Shown here piece by piece: positions 59,882 through 64,000 of a DNA stretch of 64,000 nt. Each line of letters begins with the position of its first letter. The first letter of the stretch is position 1. The notes beneath the pieces are model-generated. The model did not search any database. It was not told the origin of the DNA and worked only from the letters and a program-made list of their open reading frames with translations. A program made the translations under genes and the position numbers. Source of the stretch: Chryseobacterium sp. MYb7 (GTDB lineage Bacteria > Bacteroidota > Bacteroidia > Flavobacteriales > Weeksellaceae); the NCBI RefSeq assembly GCF_002979455.1, contig NZ_PCOU01000009.1, positions 85,975 through 149,974 of the forward strand, written 5' to 3'.

Positions 59882-60949
59882 TTAAGGGATCATATTTTCT
59901 GATCTCAATCTTTCAAAAACATCTGTAAAAGAATCTTCAGTGCTTGTATAAGCTGTGAATCTAAGTTTTCTGCTTTTAGACATATCACACATCACTTCCA
60001 GAGGTCTTCCCAGATCCAAATCTGTGTGCCATGCTGAAGACAGACGATCAAGATTGGTTTCTTTGAGATTATATTTCTCTGCAATGGCTGTCCAGATTTC
60101 GTGGTCGTTTTCCATTTCTTTTTCAAGAGGTCGTATGGTACCGTTGAAACCTTCGGCTTCTATACCAAACCAGTCTGCCAGTCTTTTCCAGAGCCATTTC
60201 CATCGGAAAACATCTCCATTGGCAATATTAAAAGCTTGATTCTTTGCTGATTCTGTAGATGATGCCCAAACCAATTGTTTAGCTAATATTCTGGCATCTG
60301 TCACATCCGAAATACCATTCCATTGAGCTTCTGAGCCTGGCCAGATGAACTTTCTTCCGGTTTCTTTACAGATGCTGGCATATACGGCTAACGTAGCTCC
60401 AATATTCATAAGATTTCCTACAGCATATCCAACTACGGTGTGAGGTCTGTGAATACTCCATGTAAAACCATCTCTTTCAGAAGCTTTGTACACTTCGTCT
60501 TCCTGTGCATAATAAAAGTTGGGGAGAGGAAGTCTTGGGTGTTCTTCTCTGACAGGTGTTTCCGGTAAAACTCCTTCTTTAGCATAAGCCTCAAATGGCC
60601 CCAGATAATGTTTCAAACCTGTAACCAAAGCTACATGCTGAACCGATTTTTTAGGAGATAAAACATTTAACAGATTTCTCACAAGCATACTGTTAACACG
60701 GATGTTTTCTTCTTCTGTGTCGTTGCGCATCCACGTGGTAAAGTAAATATGAGTAGGAGAGATCCCTTCTAATGCTTCAGCAAGGTTCTGCTCATTCATC
60801 AGGTCTGCTTTAATGGTGTGTAGACCTGGGATATTGGTGTTGGGGTTTCTGGATAATCCATAGGTTGTCCATCCTTGTGCAATCAGTTCTTCTGCAAGGT
60901 TACTTCCTGTAATTCCGGTAGCACCTACTACCAATGCAATATTTTCCAT
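59882..60949 (-). CDS. PRISE-like SDR (progesterone 5-beta-reductase/iridoid synthase type)
   Basis: This 355-residue extended SDR has the N-terminal GATGITGSNLAEELIAQGW. The atypical catalytic Tyr/Lys set is probably that in PLPNFYYAQEDEVY. WSIHRPHTVVGYAVG and MENDHEIWTAI match the PRISE family, which reduces enones or 1,4-dienal compounds in plants and is also common in bacteria. The substrate here is unknown. It is preceded on its strand by a Crp-type gene 86 bp upstream. Confidence 0.9.
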   Translation of the reverse strand: MENIALVVGATGITGSNLAEELIAQGWTTYGLSRNPNTNIPGLHTIKADLMNEQNLAEALEGISPTHIYFTTWMRNDTEEENIRVNSMLVRNLLNVLSPKKSVQHVALVTGLKHYLGPFEAYAKEGVLPETPVREEHPRLPLPNFYYAQEDEVYKASERDGFTWSIHRPHTVVGYAVGNLMNIGATLAVYASICKETGRKFIWPGSEAQWNGISDVTDARILAKQLVWASSTESAKNQAFNIANGDVFRWKWLWKRLADWFGIEAEGFNGTIRPLEKEMENDHEIWTAIAEKYNLKETNLDRLSSAWHTDLDLGRPLEVMCDMSKSRKLRFTAYTSTEDSFTDVFERLRSENMIP

Positions 60950-61035
60950 AAGTATTGTAAAATTTCTTGTACAAAATTATGGCTGTCGTCAGGCTTTTAC
61001 CCTTGATTTGGGTCATGCATTTGCGTTGATCTGGA

Positions 61036-61620
61036 TCAAGTGTTATTCAGAGAATTCTTTTTACGGATTCTGCTTATGGTTTCAGGAGCCAGACCAAGAT
61101 AAGAGGCGATAAGGTTGTGTGGAACTCTTTTGATCATTTCAGGATTCTTTTGTGCCAGCTGAAGGTATTTTTCTTCGGCTGTATAGCTATTGGACACAAT
61201 GAGCCTGTAATCTTTCGTAACGAGACTGTTTTGATATAAAATTCTGAAATAACGATCCATCACCGGGATTTCCAGCATCATTTTTTCATAGTTTTCCAAA
61301 GTGATCATCAGTACTTCAGTTTCTTCAATAGCATCAATATTCAGTACAGATTTTTCCTGATTGATAAAGCTGTTAAAGTCAGAAATCCACCAGCCTTCAA
61401 AGGCAAACATATTGATGTGTTCATTTCCTTTTTCATCCAGAAAATAAGACTTCAGCAAACCTTTACTTACAAAAGACAATGATTTGCAGATATCTCCTTG
61501 TTGAAGCAGATACTGTTTTTTGCGAAGTTTTTTAAGGGTAAAATAAGACTGAACAAGGTTTTTCTGTTCGTCCGTGATATCAACCTTATTTTCGATATGA
61601 GAAAGCAAAATCTCGAACAT
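61036..61620 (-). CDS. Crp/Fnr-family regulator
   Basis: This 194-residue protein has a cyclic-nucleotide-binding-type barrel (LRKKQYLLQQGDICKSLSFVSKGLL, GNEHINMFAFEGWWI) and an HTH (PHNLIASYLGLAPETISRIRKKN) of the same subgroup as the 31720 regulator. It is likely to regulate the neighbouring PRISE-like reductase gene. Confidence 0.92.
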   Translation of the reverse strand: MFEILLSHIENKVDITDEQKNLVQSYFTLKKLRKKQYLLQQGDICKSLSFVSKGLLKSYFLDEKGNEHINMFAFEGWWISDFNSFINQEKSVLNIDAIEETEVLMITLENYEKMMLEIPVMDRYFRILYQNSLVTKDYRLIVSNSYTAEEKYLQLAQKNPEMIKRVPHNLIASYLGLAPETISRIRKKNSLNNT

Positions 61621-61668
61621 CAGATAAATATTTCTTCAAAAATACTACTTTCAACAGCAACCGAAATC

Positions 61669-62124
61669 TTATTTTTCAAAATCATAAAAATTGATTCCTA
61701 TTTCTTCATTTTTAATTTTTACGACTCTGGTATTCAATGGATAGAATATAAATTCTGCCGCTCCCTGAATTTTTGCGTCAAGAAGATGCCCTCCCAAAGC
61801 CGTGTAATCTTCTCTTCCCAGCGTAATGTGAAGATGAAGAGTCTGTTTTCCTTCTATTTCAGAAACGTTTCCGGAAATATTAGTGACCTCCATCTGTTCT
61901 TTGAATGTTTTATCCACATATTTTTTGGTTGACGGATTAAAGAATCGGAGAGTGGCTTCACTTACAGCTCCTATTCCGGTAACTTCTCCTGCCTGGATAT
62001 TTTGGTTTTGAATAAAGTCTGTTAAACCTTCCACAATGCTGGAATGATTGTTAAGGCTTACTATATAAATCTGATCTGCTTTTCTTGCAGACCAATGGGT
62101 TCCTTTATAATTTATAATCTCCAT
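61669..62124 (-). CDS. PPC (DUF296) domain protein
   Basis: This 151-residue single PPC domain is the fold also found in plant AT-hook proteins. The metal-binding-like segment LHLHITLGREDYTALGGHLLDA (around residues 100-120) is conserved. The protein is cytosolic and may be a trimer. The start is 2 bp after the beta-hydroxyacid dehydrogenase stop, and the two should be one operon. The function is unknown. Confidence 0.88.
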   Translation of the reverse strand: MEIINYKGTHWSARKADQIYIVSLNNHSSIVEGLTDFIQNQNIQAGEVTGIGAVSEATLRFFNPSTKKYVDKTFKEQMEVTNISGNVSEIEGKQTLHLHITLGREDYTALGGHLLDAKIQGAAEFIFYPLNTRVVKIKNEEIGINFYDFEK

Positions 62125-62126
62125 AT

Positions 62127-62972
62127 TTATTCTATTGTTTTCAAATAATTGATGATTCCTATAACATCATCCTGACCAAAGCCTTTGTCGTGGGCATTTT
62201 GATAGGTTTTAATCAAAGCTTCCGATAAAGGATAATTAGCACCTGCATTTTTGGCGAGAAAAATATCTTTCAGCATCAGATCAAGGGCAAATGCCGGAGC
62301 GTACTGGTCTGCAATCAACAGAGGTGTTTTTACTTTGGTAGCACCGCTTCCACTGGCACTTTCATTGATGATTTCCAGCATGTCTGATCTTTCAATTCCT
62401 AACTTTTCTGATAGTAAAACAGTTTCTGCCAGTCCCTGATAAATGGCAGACAGAAAATAATTGATCGATAGTTTTCCTGCGATTCCTTTTCCGTTTTCAC
62501 CTAAATGTTTTACAGATTTTCCCATTTTCAAAAGGTAGGGCATAGCACGCTGGATATCTTTTTCTTCACCTCCTGCCATAATGATCAGTGTTCCTTCCTT
62601 TGCTGGCTGGGTACTGCCTGCTACAGGAGCATCAATAAACGAAACTTCTTTTATTTTCAAGGCAGATGCAGTTTCTGTAGAAGCTTCCGGGGAAATGGTA
62701 CTCATATCTATAAAGAGTTTCCCTTGAATGTCTAAGGGAAGAATTTCTTCGTATATTGCTTTTACAGCACTGTCATTGGTCAGCATGGTGAATATAATAT
62801 CACTGTTTTGTACAAGGTCTTTAATTTGGGTGCACACTGCCGATTTTTCTTCAAAATCTTTAGCTTTTTCCAATGATCTGTTATAAACCGAAAGTGGAAA
62901 TCGTGCTTTTTCAATATTCTTTGCCATTGGATGGCCCATATTTCCTAATCCGATGAATCCGATTCTTTCCAT
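62127..62972 (-). CDS. Beta-hydroxyacid dehydrogenase (3-hydroxyisobutyrate dehydrogenase-like)
   Basis: This 281-residue NAD(P)-dependent enzyme has GFIGLGNMGHPMAKNI (5-20), FIDAPVAGSTQPAKEGTL as substrate site, and the catalytic Lys in GKLSINYFLSAIYQG. Members include tartronate semialdehyde reductase and succinic semialdehyde reductase. It is first in the unit that continues with the PPC-domain gene and diverges from the CAT-like gene at 63196. Confidence 0.93.
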   Translation of the reverse strand: MERIGFIGLGNMGHPMAKNIEKARFPLSVYNRSLEKAKDFEEKSAVCTQIKDLVQNSDIIFTMLTNDSAVKAIYEEILPLDIQGKLFIDMSTISPEASTETASALKIKEVSFIDAPVAGSTQPAKEGTLIIMAGGEEKDIQRAMPYLLKMGKSVKHLGENGKGIAGKLSINYFLSAIYQGLAETVLLSEKLGIERSDMLEIINESASGSGATKVKTPLLIADQYAPAFALDLMLKDIFLAKNAGANYPLSEALIKTYQNAHDKGFGQDDVIGIINYLKTIE

Positions 62973-63195
62973 TGTCCTATCTTTTATTTTGTTATTAATT
63001 AAGCTTGTATATTGTCAACCTTCTGAATGAAAGGGAGTTATTTGAAAGTAAATAAATGAGAATATAAAATACGTCTGTTTTGCAGCAAAATATCGACCAA
63101 ATGACTCCATTACAAAATTAAGTTTTAATTATATTTTTAAACATAAGTTTTTAAAACTGGAGAAACTTTCAGAAATTTGCAGCAAATAAGAATCA

Positions 63196-63825
63196 ATGAA
63201 GATTGTAGATATAGAGAACTGGAACAGAAAAGAACATTTTGAATTTTTTTCTAATATGGCAAGCCCTTATTTTGGATTTACAACGGAGGTGGATTGTACA
63301 AAAGCATATGCTAATGCAAAAGAAAAAGGGTATTCATTTTTTGCTTATTATTTTCACAAATCTATGGTGGCGATCAATACAGTAGATGAGTTAAAACTCA
63401 GAATTATTGACAGGCAGGTGATACAGTTTGATACGGTTCATGCCGGCAGTACAATCGGAAGACCGGATGGCACTTTTGGGTTTTCATTCACTCATTTTTC
63501 CGAAGATTTTGAAACGTTCAATACGGCTTTGCAGGAAGAAATAAAAGGAGTTCATGCGACTACAGGGTTAAGATTAAGCAATGAAAGGATTGGAAAAGAT
63601 CATGTAAGACATACTGCCATTCCATGGAATTCGTTCAGTGCAATATTGCATCCTACAGATTTTAATACCACAGAATCGGTTCCTAAAATTGCTTTTGGAA
63701 GATTCAACATCAGAGACGGCAGAAAATATCTTCCGGTTTCTATTGAAGCTCATCATGGATTGGCAGACGGAATTCACATCGCTCAATATCTTGAAGAGTT
63801 TCAGAGACAACTTGATCAGGAGTAG
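63196..63825 (+). CDS. Chloramphenicol acetyltransferase-like protein
   Basis: This 209-residue protein of the CAT fold has the catalytic histidine motif HHGLADGIH near the C terminus and the N-terminal FSNMASPYFGFTTEVDCT. The STIGRPDGTFGFSFTHF block is also typical. It may acetylate a small amine or alcohol in metabolism rather than confer resistance, since similar genes are common in flavobacterial chromosomes. The promoter is unclear. The terminator at 63887 follows. Confidence 0.88.
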   Translation: MKIVDIENWNRKEHFEFFSNMASPYFGFTTEVDCTKAYANAKEKGYSFFAYYFHKSMVAINTVDELKLRIIDRQVIQFDTVHAGSTIGRPDGTFGFSFTHFSEDFETFNTALQEEIKGVHATTGLRLSNERIGKDHVRHTAIPWNSFSAILHPTDFNTTESVPKIAFGRFNIRDGRKYLPVSIEAHHGLADGIHIAQYLEEFQRQLDQE

Positions 63826-63886
63826 AACATACAGACAGTATTTTAAAACTATCATATAACAAAAGCCGGGTTTCGATCCAGTTATG

Positions 63887-63913
63887 GTCGGAAGAAAAAT
63901 CTTCCGACTTTTT
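63887..63913 (+). terminator. Terminator of the CAT-like gene
   Basis: GTCGGAAGA (63887-63895) pairs with TCTTCCGAC (63900-63908), followed by five T. Confidence 0.9.
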
Positions 63914-63966
63914 GTTTTTAGATATTCAATATTATTATTTTAATTAACTGATTATCAGTTAATTAA

Positions 63967-63998
63967 TTTGTTTTATCGTTTATTTTTTTGTATCTTTA
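63967..63998 (+). promoter_or_regulatory. Likely promoter of a gene beyond the window
   Basis: TTTG (63967-63970), then 20 bases, then TATCTTTA (63991-63998) nearly matches the -33/-7 pattern. Confidence 0.4.
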
Positions 63999-64000
63999 CT

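Noticed and set aside
63196..63825. Chloramphenicol resistance gene
   Set aside because: The protein has the CAT fold, but chromosomal CAT-like proteins are often metabolic acetyltransferases, and nothing mobile lies near it.
1..64000. tRNA, rRNA, riboswitch, transposase or prophage genes
   Set aside because: None seen: no cloverleaf or T-loop pattern that I could recognise, no integrase or transposase ORF, no phage modules. A covariance search would be the decisive test for tRNAs and riboswitches.

Overview
The window looks like chromosomal DNA of an AT-rich member of Flavobacteriia (Bacteroidota), most likely Chryseobacterium or a close relative. The reasons are T9SS cargo proteins with C-terminal sorting domains, many Bacteroidota-type promoters (TAnnTTTG at -7), a bacillithiol-linked operon, a surface-type lipoprotein signal, and short dispersed intergenic repeats. 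I see no tRNA, rRNA, CRISPR array, transposase or phage module.

Layout. 1-2.4 kb: end of a leucine operon (leuC 3' end, leuD, leuB). 2.4-6.1 kb: a small hydrophilic protein, a tight three-gene operon (NTP pyrophosphohydrolase-like, thioredoxin-like, DUF4230), and a probable surface lipoprotein with a TNT-type NAD+ glycohydrolase domain followed by a possible immunity gene. 6.2-15.5 kb: two paralogous secreted reprolysin-like metalloproteases, a DinB protein, an acyl-CoA dehydrogenase, and a secreted endonuclease I. 15.5-20.8 kb: a SatD/DUF3307 pair behind three regularly spaced operator-like palindromes, then purC, purF and a glycerophosphodiesterase. 20.8-25.5 kb: four paralogous outer-membrane beta-barrel genes, interrupted by a DUF2071 gene and a small orphan transcription unit. 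Several of these units carry sigma-54-like GG-N10-G(C/A) sites. 25.6-30.2 kb: aroB, an rluB-like pseudouridine synthase, pncA and a DEAD-box helicase. 30.3-32.3 kb: a coupled operon with a bacillithiol transferase, DUF1569, YtxJ and a Crp-type regulator.

32.4-48.9 kb is rich in regulators and accessory metabolism: two MocR-type regulators next to probable targets, tandem Crp/Fnr paralogues, AraC and TetR regulators, an exported flavodoxin-RidA fusion, a dihydrodipicolinate-synthase-like operon, a nitrilase-family amidohydrolase, a TetR-controlled small membrane/rhodanese operon, and an MFS exporter. 49-55.7 kb holds the ligase-associated DNA repair set (exonuclease, ATP-dependent ligase, Lhr-like helicase, PdeM) with gpmA inside it. 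56-64 kb holds an S41 protease, an SDR/HbpS/AraC operon, a PRISE-like reductase, a Crp regulator, a PPC-domain protein, a beta-hydroxyacid dehydrogenase and a CAT-like acetyltransferase.

The most interesting points are the SatD/DUF3307 locus with its triple operator, the sigma-54-like sites across the outer-membrane protein array (including a possible sRNA or small-peptide unit), and the lipoprotein TNT-type toxin with its neighbour. Several families of inverted-repeat intergenic elements also occur, one of which shows compensatory base changes. All names come from motif recognition by eye; no database search was run.
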